A DNA stretch of 64,000 bases from G963668345 sp965206025 (lineage in GTDB: Bacteria > Acidobacteriota > Terriglobia > Bryobacterales > UBA6623): assembly GCA_965206025.1 (NCBI GenBank), contig CBDBIU010000005.1:1364001-1428000 (forward strand). Reading direction: 5' to 3'. Every line of letters starts with the position of its first letter. The first letter of the stretch is position 1. Below the pieces are notes generated by a model. The model ran no database searches, was not told where the DNA came from, and saw nothing but the letters and a program-made list of their open reading frames with translations. A program made the position numbers and the translations under genes. This document shows, piece after piece, positions 23,934 through 33,760 of this stretch.

Positions 23934-25364
23934 CTACGCCAGGGCTTTCGTGATCAGTTCCCCGCCGATGTCGGTGAGGCGGAAGTCCCGGCCGAGGTGC
24001 CGATAGGTGAGTCGCGTGTGCTCGAGTCCGAGCAGGTGGAGAACCGTGGCTTGCAAGTCGTGGACGTGGGTCTTATCCTCCACGACATTGAGGCCGAGAT
24101 CATCGGTCGCCCCAATGGTCTGGCCGCCCTTAATGCCTCCTCCCGCCATCCAGATGCTGTAGGCGAAGGGGTGGTGGTCGCGGCCTTCGCCGCCTTTCTC
24201 GAGGCTGTTGAGCTGTACCAGTGGGGTGCGCCCGAACTCACCGGCCCAAATCACCAGCGTGGAGTCGAGCAGCCCTCGTTGCTTGAGGTCCGTCAGCAAG
24301 GCTCCGACGGGCTGATCGGTCATGTCACAGTTCTTCTTGATTTTCTCGGTGAGTTGGCGGTGATCGTCCCAACTGCCGTGTAACAACTGAACGTACCTTA
24401 CGCCGCGCTCGACCATGCGGCGGGCCAGCAGGCAATTGGTCCCAAACGGACGCGTCGTGTCGTCGTTGACTCCGTAGGCTTCTCGGGTTTTCTCAGACTC
24501 TTGGGAAAGATCGATCAATTCGGGCCCGGCCGACTGCATGCGAAAGGCCAGCTCATAGGTAGCCATCCGCGAGGCGATCTCCCAGTCGCCGGTCTTGTCG
24601 AGGTTCTGCTGATTGATATCGCGAATGCCCTCGATCGTCGAGCGTTGAAGCTCGGGGCTGACGCCCTTGGGATTCGACAGATACAGAACCGGGTCCCCCG
24701 ATCGTCGGAACGGCACTCCCTGGAAATGTGACGGCAGGAATCCGCTCGTCCAATTGCCGGCGCTTGCCCCCGGCGCGCTGCGGCCCGAGCGCAACACGAC
24801 GAAGCCGGGAAGGCGATCGGACTCGCTGCCAAGTCCGTAAACGGCCCACGATCCCATCGACGGCCGACCGGCGAGCGGTGAGCCGCAATTCAGCATCAAC
24901 TGCGCGGGGTGATGATTGAACTGCTCGGTATGCATGGACCGGATCATGCAGATGTCGTCCGCGCGGGTGGCCGTGTGGGGCATTAAGTCGGAGAACTCGA
25001 CGCCGCTTTGGCCGCTTTTCTGGAAAACGCGCGGGCTGGCCCAGACCTTCGCCGTCGGCTTGATAAAAGCCAGCCGCAGATCTTTCGTCATCGACTGGGG
25101 CAATGCCTGGCCTTCCCATTTCCTCAGCGCCGGTTTCGGATCGTACAGATCGATATGGCTTGGTCCGCCATCCATGAGGAGGAAGATGACGTTCTTGACC
25201 TTCGGCGGGAAGTGAGGTTCCTTGGCCGCGATCGGGTTCAACTCGGGCGCGGTGCGTCCCTCCCGCGCCATCAAATGCCACAAGGCGATCGTTCCCAAAC
25301 CGCCCCCGCAATCGCGGAGAAAACTGCGACGACTTTGAATGCGCTTGAACTGTGCGAAGTCCAT
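23934..25364 (-). CDS. DUF1501 (sulfatase-like) protein
   Basis: This 476-residue protein has an N-terminal RRSFLRDCGGGLGTIALWHL signal of twin-arginine type. The DUF1501 core is related to the alkaline phosphatase/sulfatase superfamily: NVIFLLMDGGPSHIDLYDPK near residue 60, EFGRTP near 375 and the GRDHHP segment near 390. The biochemical activity is unproven. These proteins are nearly always paired with PSCyt1/DUF1549/DUF1553 proteins, as here: the upstream partner ends two bases before this start. They expand strongly in Planctomycetota, Verrucomicrobiota and some Acidobacteriota. It is probably exported. Confidence 0.93.
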   Translation of the reverse strand: MDFAQFKRIQSRRSFLRDCGGGLGTIALWHLMAREGRTAPELNPIAAKEPHFPPKVKNVIFLLMDGGPSHIDLYDPKPALRKWEGQALPQSMTKDLRLAFIKPTAKVWASPRVFQKSGQSGVEFSDLMPHTATRADDICMIRSMHTEQFNHHPAQLMLNCGSPLAGRPSMGSWAVYGLGSESDRLPGFVVLRSGRSAPGASAGNWTSGFLPSHFQGVPFRRSGDPVLYLSNPKGVSPELQRSTIEGIRDINQQNLDKTGDWEIASRMATYELAFRMQSAGPELIDLSQESEKTREAYGVNDDTTRPFGTNCLLARRMVERGVRYVQLLHGSWDDHRQLTEKIKKNCDMTDQPVGALLTDLKQRGLLDSTLVIWAGEFGRTPLVQLNSLEKGGEGRDHHPFAYSIWMAGGGIKGGQTIGATDDLGLNVVEDKTHVHDLQATVLHLLGLEHTRLTYRHLGRDFRLTDIGGELITKALA

Positions 25365-25366
25365 GG

Positions 25367-28033
25367 CTAACTCCTCGTGATGAACTCTTCCAGGTTGAGC
25401 AGCAGACGGCTGACGCCGACCCAGACGGCCGCTTCTTCGGGATCGACGCCCTCGATCAGCGGCGCCGGAAACAGCACTTCAATTAACTCTCGCTTCTTGC
25501 TCAGAATATTCTTTTGTTCCTCGTAGTAACGCAGTAGCCGCTCCTTCTCTTGGGGTCTGGGAGGGCGCCCCAGGGACAAGCGGTAGGCGTAGTCGAGGCG
25601 ATCGGCAACACTCCCTGACCGCTCGCGCAGCACACGGGCGGCCAGCACTTGAGCGGCTTCAAAAAAGACGGGGTCATTGAGCAAGTTTAGCGCCTGAAGC
25701 GGCGTGTTCGACCTCATGCGGCGGCTGCAACTCGTCACCATGTCCGGGGCGTCGAAGGTAACCAACTGCGGATAGGGCGTCGTTCGCAAAAATAGGATGT
25801 AGAGCCCCCGGCGGTAGCGATCGGGCCCGACGTGCTCAATCCATCTGTCCGCTGCCACGCCGAAACCGAGTTCGAGCACGCTGTCGGGTTGCGGCGGCCG
25901 CACGCTCTTTCCACCGATCATCGGGTTGAGCAGGCCGCTCACCGCGAGCGCCGTATCTCGGATCGACTCGGCGGAAAGGCGAAGCCGTGATTGGCGAGCC
26001 AGCAGCAGGTTGTTCGGATCTTTGGTTTTCAAATCTTCCCGTGCGTGCGATGCCTGTTGATAGGCGGCGGACATAACAATCCGCTTGTGCATGGCCTTCA
26101 CGTCCCAGCCGCCGTCGCGAAACTCCGTCGCCAGCCAATCGAGTAACTCTGGGTGTGTTGGGCGTTCCGAACGGGTACCGAAGTCCTCGGACGTTCCCAC
26201 GAGTCCGCGACCGAAGAACTCCTGCCAGGCGCGGTTCATCGTTACCCGCGCCGTCAGCGGATTGTCGTCGGCAACGAGCCATCTCGCAAACGCGAGCCTC
26301 GGCGGCTCCCCATCGGCCGACATGGGGTTCAACACAGCAGGCGCCCCAGGCTGAACCTCAACGCCATGATTGCGAAAATCTCCTCGGATCAGGATATGAC
26401 TCTTAGGTGGATTCGTGTTCTCCGCGATGACCTGCGCTTCGCTCAGTGCTGGGTATCGTTTTCTGAGCTCTTTCCACTTCTCGTAGGCTTCCCCGAATTT
26501 TAGGCTGGCGTATTCCTCCCGCGGGGCGATCACGCGGTAGTAAAAGACGTAGTGGTTAATGAGGAGCTCCTGCTGCTTTTCGGTGCGGTAGACGGGATGC
26601 GTCCTGAGCGCCTCTTGGCCCCCATCGTCTTTGACGCCCAGTATGTCCCAACCGATCGTGTAGGGAGGATCGACGCCGGGGTTGTCCGCAGCGAAAAGCA
26701 TCTTCTTCTCCCATTCGGGCTGCAGGTCGGGCACCTTGTATTCGGCCAGTAGCTTATCCCTCTTCGCTCGGTACTCCGCTCTGTCTCTCAGGAAGCGCGC
26801 GATCTCCTGGGCCAGAGGTACTTCGATGTTGACTTCGTGGGCGGTGTTGAAAAAAGCGGTAAGCCGGTAAAACTCCTTCTGGGTGAGAGGGTCGTATTTG
26901 TGATCGTGACAGCGGGCGCAACCGACCGTCATTCCCAGCCAGATGGTCCCCACGGTGCTGGTCCGATCGATCACCTGCTCAACGCGAAACTCTTCCCGGT
27001 CGATTCCGCCTTCGCGGTTGGTCAGCGTGTTGCGCAGGAATCCGGTCGCGATTCTCTGCTCGATGGTGGCGTTAGGCAGCAGGTCCCCGGCGATCTGCTC
27101 GACCGTGAACCGGTCGAACTCCATGTTGCTGTTAATCGCGTTGATCACCCAGTCGCGCCATCGCCAGGCGTGCGGCCGGATGTGGTCCGTTTCGTAGCCG
27201 TCGGTATCGGCGTAGTGGGCCTGATCGAGCCAGTGACGCGCCCACTTTTCACCGTAGTGGGCTGATCGCAATAAGCCATCGACATAGCGCTCGTAGGCGT
27301 CATCCCGGCTGTCGGAAAGGAACCGCTCCAATTCTTCGGGTTTCGGCGGCAGCCCGATCAGGTCGAGGCTCACTCGGCGAGCCAGCGTTTCGCGGTTGGC
27401 TTCGGGCGACGGCTCGATGCCCTCGCCTTCTAGCTTCGCCAGCACGAAAGCGTCGATCGGATTGTTGACCCAGGCCTCGTTGTTCACTTTCGGAAGCGCC
27501 GGGCGTTGGGGCGCGTTGAATGCCCAGTGCGGGTGTTTGGGACGGGACTTCTTAGCTCCCGTTTTCGCCACCTTCGACTCCGGCCAGACGGCTCCTTGGT
27601 CGATCCAGGCCCGCAGCAAGCCGATCTGTTGATCGCTCAGCTTCTCGCCGCCCATCGGCATCGGAGGCCTTCCGGGAACTCTGGCGACCATGTGAATGAG
27701 CCTGCTTTCCTCACTGTTGCCCGGTTCAATGGCCGCGCCGGAGTAGCCGCCCTTCAGCACCGCGGTGCGGCTGTCGAGACGCAGCCCGCTCATCTGCTGA
27801 CTCGACCCGTGACAGGCCTCGCATTTCTCAGCGAAGATCGGCGCCACATCGCGCTGAAACTCCACGCGGACGTCGGCCGGCGGAGGCAGCGCCGGGGCTT
27901 CACCCGCCTTGGCCGTCGGCGCCTGTCCGGAGGCCGGAATCAGCGAGATCAATAGGACGGAAATCGTGACCAGGGGGAGACTGGCCCCGAGCACCCTCTT
28001 GAACGAGAAAAGTTTAGGCATCATGACACCCAT
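25367..28033 (-). CDS. PSCyt1/DUF1549/DUF1553 cytochrome-like protein
   Basis: This protein of about 888 residues has a signal/anchor helix (about 15-35) and an N-terminal Planctomycete cytochrome C domain with one haem motif, CEACH. A DUF1549 domain (about 160-370) contains a second CxxCH, CARCHDHKYDPLTQKEFYRL. A long linker is followed by a C-terminal DUF1553 domain (about 560-830; CSRRMRSNTPLQALNLLNDP). It is thought to act outside the cytoplasm with the DUF1501 partner. The frame is open to 28177, but the upstream residues look non-coding, so ATG at 28033, or 28024/28021, is preferred. It is first gene of the two-gene operon. Confidence 0.92.
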   Translation of the reverse strand: MGVMMPKLFSFKRVLGASLPLVTISVLLISLIPASGQAPTAKAGEAPALPPPADVRVEFQRDVAPIFAEKCEACHGSSQQMSGLRLDSRTAVLKGGYSGAAIEPGNSEESRLIHMVARVPGRPPMPMGGEKLSDQQIGLLRAWIDQGAVWPESKVAKTGAKKSRPKHPHWAFNAPQRPALPKVNNEAWVNNPIDAFVLAKLEGEGIEPSPEANRETLARRVSLDLIGLPPKPEELERFLSDSRDDAYERYVDGLLRSAHYGEKWARHWLDQAHYADTDGYETDHIRPHAWRWRDWVINAINSNMEFDRFTVEQIAGDLLPNATIEQRIATGFLRNTLTNREGGIDREEFRVEQVIDRTSTVGTIWLGMTVGCARCHDHKYDPLTQKEFYRLTAFFNTAHEVNIEVPLAQEIARFLRDRAEYRAKRDKLLAEYKVPDLQPEWEKKMLFAADNPGVDPPYTIGWDILGVKDDGGQEALRTHPVYRTEKQQELLINHYVFYYRVIAPREEYASLKFGEAYEKWKELRKRYPALSEAQVIAENTNPPKSHILIRGDFRNHGVEVQPGAPAVLNPMSADGEPPRLAFARWLVADDNPLTARVTMNRAWQEFFGRGLVGTSEDFGTRSERPTHPELLDWLATEFRDGGWDVKAMHKRIVMSAAYQQASHAREDLKTKDPNNLLLARQSRLRLSAESIRDTALAVSGLLNPMIGGKSVRPPQPDSVLELGFGVAADRWIEHVGPDRYRRGLYILFLRTTPYPQLVTFDAPDMVTSCSRRMRSNTPLQALNLLNDPVFFEAAQVLAARVLRERSGSVADRLDYAYRLSLGRPPRPQEKERLLRYYEEQKNILSKKRELIEVLFPAPLIEGVDPEEAAVWVGVSRLLLNLEEFITRS

Positions 28034-28650
28034 GACGTGGATTGCCGCGGGTTGCCTTGGTTCGGCACCCACCGCCTGGGCAAGGTCTGTTCGAGACCGA
28101 TCGCCGGGCGTGACCGGCAGCCGCCGTTGCAATCCCGCCGCTCCCCGATTGTCTCGCGGGCAGCCGAAAAAAGTCAATGAATTTAGGCGCTGGGGCGCGT
28201 CCTCCGTAACGAAATCAAAGGCCCGTCCCGCCGCGGCTCGGCCGAGTCATTTCCCGCGGGCGCCGTTCGCCGCGTGCAACCAACAGCGCGGATCAGAGCC
28301 GTGCCCGTTAGGGCGCGGGCCCGCCAGCCAGAAAGCGGACAGCTCATGAGGTCAAACGTCGATGGGTGGAGTTGACGGAGCCGCAAGCACAAGCAAGCGG
28401 CCATTGCAGCATAGCCGCTCGGGTACTTGGATCGTCGCTGACGCTGTTCAACACGGATGAATCCTTGCGTCCCTCAACGCCGCCGCCTGAAGCGAGAACA
28501 AAACTCTCGTCCCGCACAGGTGTGCCGTGGGCTTACGCTCGCGAAGGTCTTCGCATGGCCGTAGATTCCCAGTTGCTGCCCCACATCACTGAACCGCTTG
28601 CTGACACGCGCGGCTCCCAAGGGACGCGGGTTGGCCCGGGCCAGCTTGGC
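28034..28650. other. Gene-free region with a GC-rich repeat piece
   Basis: This 617-base stretch lies upstream of the PSCyt1 gene and downstream of the RND gene. About 28297-28325 (agccgtgcccgttagggcgc, then gggcccgcc) matches the repeat at 61203-61290. I see no other gene; the frames here look like antisense or random high-GC openings. Confidence 0.5.
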
Positions 28651-31600
28651 TCAGTCCCCTTCCCCGCCCCGCTCGCGGGTAGACGGGGCCTCGAATCCCG
28701 CCCCGACCATTTCGTCCAGGTCGTCATCGGGGTAGGTTCCGCCGTCGAGGCTCAACTCTTGCTCGGTGACCGGCCCCTCGGCTACCGACCCAAGGAGCGA
28801 GCCGGCCGCGTACACTTGCTCGGACTCCCGGTCGGGTTTCTGAACACCCAACAACCAACGTCCCGCGCGTTTGAAATCCTCGAGAATCAAATAGCCGCTG
28901 GGGACCAGCACGAGCGTAATCATCGTCGAAAATAAAACACCGAACACCAGCGCCGCGGCCATGGGAATCAGAAACTGCGCTTGGACGCTCTCTTCGAGCA
29001 TCAGCGGCGTAACACCGGCCGCCGTGGTAAGAGAAGTTAAGATGATAGCCCGGAATCTCGCCGAACCGGCATCATGCACAGCATTCCGCAGCGGCACGTT
29101 GGCCCGGCGGTTGGTATTGATGTAGCTCACGAGCACCAGGCTGTCGTTGACGACAATACCCGTTAGCGCAACCACACCGCACATGGAGAGCATGCTCAGC
29201 GCGAGACCCATGAAGGCGTGTCCCCACACGGCGCCCACAACACCAAACGGAACGGCCGTCATAACAATCAAGGGTTGGACGTACGACTTGAACGGAATCG
29301 CCATCAGGGTGTAGATCACAAACAGAGCGCCCAGAAACCCGATGAACAACCCCTCCATAGCTTCCATCTGCTCGCGCTGCTCGCCTTCGAGCGAATAGCG
29401 GACCGTGGGGTGCTTCGCCAGCAGGGGACCCAAGAAATTCTCCTCCATGTCGGCAAGAATGTCTCCGGAATTCTCCGCCTCGTCATCGACGTCGGCGGTT
29501 ACGTTAATCGCTCGTCGGCGGTCGACTCTTCGAATCTTGGCAAACCCTCGCCCCAGCTCCGCGCGTGCCACACTGGAAAAGGGAACTTCCGCGCCCTCCG
29601 GCGTCCGGACCCGCATCGACTCCAGGTCGCCCAGTGATCGCCGCTCTTGCCGCGGGTAGCGCACCATCACGCGAACATCGTCGCGTCCGCGCTGGATTCT
29701 TTGGGCTTCCTCGCCGTAGAACCCCTGGCGGACTTGGCGAGCCAAATCCTGTAACGAAAGTCCCAACGCCTCGGCCGAAGAGCGGATCGCGAGCTTGATC
29801 TCCGGCTTGCCCTCCCGGAACGAATCCGTGACGTCATACACGCCGGGATACTGGGCCAGCTTGGCCTTGGCTTCGTCAGCCACCGCCCGCAGCTCATCTA
29901 TGTCAGGGCCCGTTAGTTGAATGTCGATGGCACCAGGGCTGCCGATCAGATCCGCGGTGTACTTGAGCTCGACCACTCCGGGAATGGCCCCCGTCATTTC
30001 ACGCCAGCGGCGCGTCACTTCGTAGCTCGACAACGACCGCGCCTGGGAAGGAGTCAGCTCGATCGCCACCTCCCCAAGATGCGGCGCCCCCAGGGAGCTT
30101 TCCCAATTTCCTACGTTCCTTTGCGCAATCGTCGCGAAAGGCTGGTCGCCGACCGACGTCAATACGTGTCGGATAACACCCGTGCCGAGTTCCTCTTCGA
30201 TCTCCCACTGCAGCCGGAGCCCGCTCTCCTCGAGTACCCGAACAGCTTCCTCGGTGACCTCGACAGGCGTCTCCAGCGGCATGGTCACCGAGGCGCTGAT
30301 GAAATCCGACTCCACCTCCGGGAAAAAGACGAAGTGGCTCTTCCGGGTTTTTAGTGGGTGGCCAACGGGTAGCCGGCTCCTCCATCCTGCCGACCCGACG
30401 TCGCCCGCAGTCACATCGGAGCCCAAAAGGCGGCCAAGAAATCCCCAAATACCCTACACGCCAGTCCGGTCGTGGGCAACTCGTAAAGGGAATAAGACAC
30501 TGATAAACAGGGAGTTATCTCTTTGAGTGTGGCCACTGGATGACAGTTGTGGATCTGCATTTCACAGCCTTCGGGAGACTGTACGACTACCTGCCAGCAG
30601 CCTTGCTCTACTCGTAACCCTTTGTTTATCAGTAATTCTTTTTGGCCAACGCAGTCGCCGCCCGGCCTTGGGGGCCGTAGAGTTGTCACGAAGCCCTTGA
30701 ATGGCACCGAAGCAGGCTCCGGGAGGTCGGCCTCACAGTGGCGAGGGATCCGTCACTCACCGCCGCCAGCCACTAAAATCCCAGAAGAGCCGACGAAGTT
30801 AACGTAACCTCCACCGACCAGCCCCAACGTCAACAGCAAAGTCGTAACAGCTATCGCGACTGTCAGATAGCGCCATTCGAGAGCAGCCCCCAGCACGGGC
30901 CGATAAACCCGCCGGATGATCCATTCCATGCCACCGACGAAGAAATCGAAAAACCCGTTCCAGATCCGAACTACGATGTTTCGCCGCCGGGGACTCTTGG
31001 GCTCCGGTCGCGAGTGCGACAAATGAAACGGCAGCACCAGCTTCGATTCCACCAAGGAAAAGATCAGGGTCGGGATAATGATCAGCGGGATCACTCGCCA
31101 GATCTTACCCATATAGCCCGGCACGAAGAGCATCGGTGCGAAAGCCGCTACCGTTGTCAGTACTCCGAAAATCACCGGCACGGTAACCCGACGAGCACCT
31201 TCGATGGAGGCTTGGACGCCGTACACTCCCGCTTGGCGGCGAGAGAAGATGCTCTCGCCCACCACGATCGCGTCGTCAACAACGATTCCCAACACCAAAA
31301 TGAATGAGAACAGCGAAATCATGTTGATCGAAGCGCCGAACACCGGCATCAGCGCGATGGCGCCCAAGAACGAGATCGGGATACCGATCGTCACCCAGAA
31401 CGCGAGCCGCACGCGAAGGAATAACGCCAGAACCAAGAAAACCAGCGCCAGACCGCTGAGGGCGTTGCGCATCAGCAGATCCATGCGGCCGCGCAAAAAC
31501 TCTGAGTTGTCCTGCCAAATGGTCAGCGCAATACCTTCGGGCACACGCCGGCTTGCCTCGTCTACGTAAGAATGGACCTCTTCGGCAACATCCAGGGCGT

Positions 31601-32468
31601 TCTGCTCCCCGACTCTGAAAACCTGGACCATCACGGCCGGTTTCCCGTCGAGCCGGGACCACTGATCGGTTTCGGCAAAGCCGTCGACCACGCGCGCCAC
31701 GTCGCCCAACCGCAGTTTCGTGCCGTCTGGTTTGGTCAGCAGAGTCAGCCGCTCGAACTCTTCCCCACGGTAGGCTTGTCCTTTCGTGCGCAGCAGGATC
31801 TCGCCGCTACTGGTCTTCAGAGAGCCGCCGGGCAGGTCGAACGAAGATCGCCGCAAGGCAAGCGCCACCTTGTCAAAGGTGAGCCCGTGGCGGCGCATCA
31901 CGTCCTCGGAGACCTCAATGGAGATTTCGTAGGGAGGGGCGTTTACGAGCTCAGCTTGCGTGACGCCCGGCAGATCCATGATCTCGTCGCGGACTTGCTC
32001 GCCGAGCCGCTTCAAGGTGACCGCGTCGGCGTCTCCCGAGACGGAAACGTTGACGACCTGAAAACGGTTGGTGATCTCCTGGACGGTGGGCTTCTCGGTT
32101 TCCGTCGGAAACGTGTCAATGGCATCAACGCGAGCCTTCACGTCCTCAAGTAATTTGCGCGTGTCGTATCCGGGAATGACCTCGACTGTGACGGTGCCGA
32201 TACCTTCAGCAGCCGTGGCGCGAATCTGTTTGATTCCACCAAGGTCTTGGATAGCCTCCTCCACCCGGACGCAGACTCCTTCCTCGACCTCCTCGGGCGC
32301 CGCGCCCAGGTACCTGACCTGGACAGTCACGATATCGACCGCGTACTCGGGAAAGATTTCTTTCTTGAGGAACGGAATCGTCAGAGCGCCACTGACGATG
32401 ATGATGATCATCAACAGATTGGCCGCTACGCCATTTCGGGCGAACCATGGAACGATTCCCTTGTCCAT
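28651..32468 (-). pseudogene. RND efflux pump gene interrupted by a transposon
   Basis: The inner-membrane pump is split in two frames. The first part (32468-30800) reads MDKGIVPWFARNGVAANLLM, contains the TM4 motif GIVVDDAIVVGESIF and runs to GGYVNFV. The second part (about 30327-28651) resumes at FFPEVESDFISASV and has TGIVVNDSLVL. A 456-bp element plus an 8-bp target duplication (464 bases) separates them. Removing 464 bases leaves 3354 bases, 1118 codons in frame, reading YVNFVFFPEVES. So the gene was intact before insertion. The start at 32468 has ggaag upstream. It is the last gene of the tetR-tolC-adaptor-RND operon. Confidence 0.92.
30336..30791. mobile_element. 456-bp non-autonomous transposon in the RND gene (ISL3-like ends)
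   Basis: The left end is ggctcttccgggtttttagt (30336 on). The right end, reverse-complemented, is ggctcttctgggattttagt. These inverted repeats extend about 28 bases with four or five mismatches. The 8-base duplication gacgaagt flanks it exactly (30328-30335 and 30792-30799). GGCTCTT ends and 8-bp duplications are typical of the ISL3 family. No transposase is inside, so it must be moved in trans. An internal perfect 11-base inverted repeat (actgataaaca 30499-30509; tgtttatcagt 30623-30633) may be a second, nested structure. Confidence 0.92.
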
Positions 32469-32576
32469 GAGGTCTTCCTTGACTTCCGCCGACCCTACCG
32501 CGCTTCGTTCGCGACCTGACGGCCTTCTCACGCGCTTCCCCTCGCCGGCCAGTAGGAAAAGCGCCCGAAGACCCGC

Positions 32577-33760
32577 TTATCGCTCGTTCGCATCGGACTC
32601 CTGCTCGACGGTTCGTACTTTCATCCCGTCTACCGCGGCTTCCAGAATGGAGACACAAACTCGCTCACCCTCCTTGAGCCCCGAGCGCACGATCACCCGA
32701 TCCGTCTCGGCTCGAAGGATTTCCACGGGCCGGAAACGCATCCGGCTTTCTTCGTCCACCACCAGCACCTGATCACCCGCTCGAAGGGCCGTGCGCGGCA
32801 AAAACACGACGTTGCGGGCCCAGCGGCCCTGGATCTCGGCTTCCACGAACATGCCAACAGCCAGGGGCGGCCGCCCAGGGTGCCCCGTGTACCCATAGGG
32901 GTCCTCGATCTGCGCCACCGCTCGAACCATGCGGCTCTGAGCGTCGATTTCCCCTTCGGTGCGAACGATCCGGCCTCTCCACTCGTGCTGCTTCCCGGCG
33001 AAGGTGGCTCTTACCGTGACCCGCGGCATGTTCGCCTTCCCCGACCTTCCCCGGTAAGCCAGCGGCAGGTCGACGAAGGCCAGCTCGCTGTCGGGAATCG
33101 GTAGCTGCACTTCCGCCAGATCGACCGAGTAGATGCGCGCGATGGGGCTGCCTCGGGTCACGAATTGTCCCCGGTCGACTCTCTTTTCCCATACGCGTCC
33201 GGCGTAAGGCACCCGCACGATTGTCCGTTCCAGGTCATACTTGGCTCGATCCAGAGCCGCCCGGGCCGAGGCCAGCGCGGCCTTGGCTTCCGCGATCTGA
33301 GGCTCGCGGAGCACTAACGACGTGGGTTCGCCCTCTCCGAGGCTCTCCCACTCCTTTCGCGCGACCTGGGCTTCTTGCTCTTCGGTTGCCACGCGCAGCT
33401 CGGCTTGAGCGACAGCCGCCCGCGATCGAACAACCTCCAACTCGTATTCGCGGGGGTCTATCTTCAGCAGTACGTCACCCTCCTCGAAAAAGGCTCCGGC
33501 GGCCAGCGAAGGAGAAATCTCAACCACTCTGCCGGACACTTCCGGCGCCATCTCGGTCTCGGTACGCGGCCTGACCGTACCCTCCGCCCCGACCGTCAGA
33601 CGCACGGTCTCGGGCCGCACGGTGATCACCCCACGAGCGGCGGCTGCACTTCGACCGGTTGCGGTTCGGGTTTTTCGCGGGCGTCGATCATCGTCCAGGC
33701 GCCGAAGGTTCCCGCGGCAACGACAACAACCGGCAACAAAATCATCAATGCCAGCCTCAT
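32577..33760 (-). pseudogene. RND efflux periplasmic adaptor, one-base frameshift
   Basis: The 5' part (33760-33626) encodes MRLALMILLPVVVVAAGTFG and on to VQPPLVG, a signal anchor. It then stops at TGA. The main part (from about 33630 to 32577) encodes the adaptor proper: a biotinyl-lipoyl hairpin, a coiled-coil arm (RSRAAVAQAELRVATEEQEA), a beta-barrel and a membrane-proximal domain. The two frames join if one G is added to the GGGG run (CCCC on the plus strand, 33629-33632), giving LVGVITVRPE and 394 residues. This is either a real mutation or a sequencing error. The start overlaps the tolC stop as ATGA. Confidence 0.85.

Noticed and set aside
28034..28177. N-terminal extension of the PSCyt1 protein
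   Set aside because: The added 48 residues precede the signal anchor and look like translated intergenic DNA; a signal sequence should be at the start.
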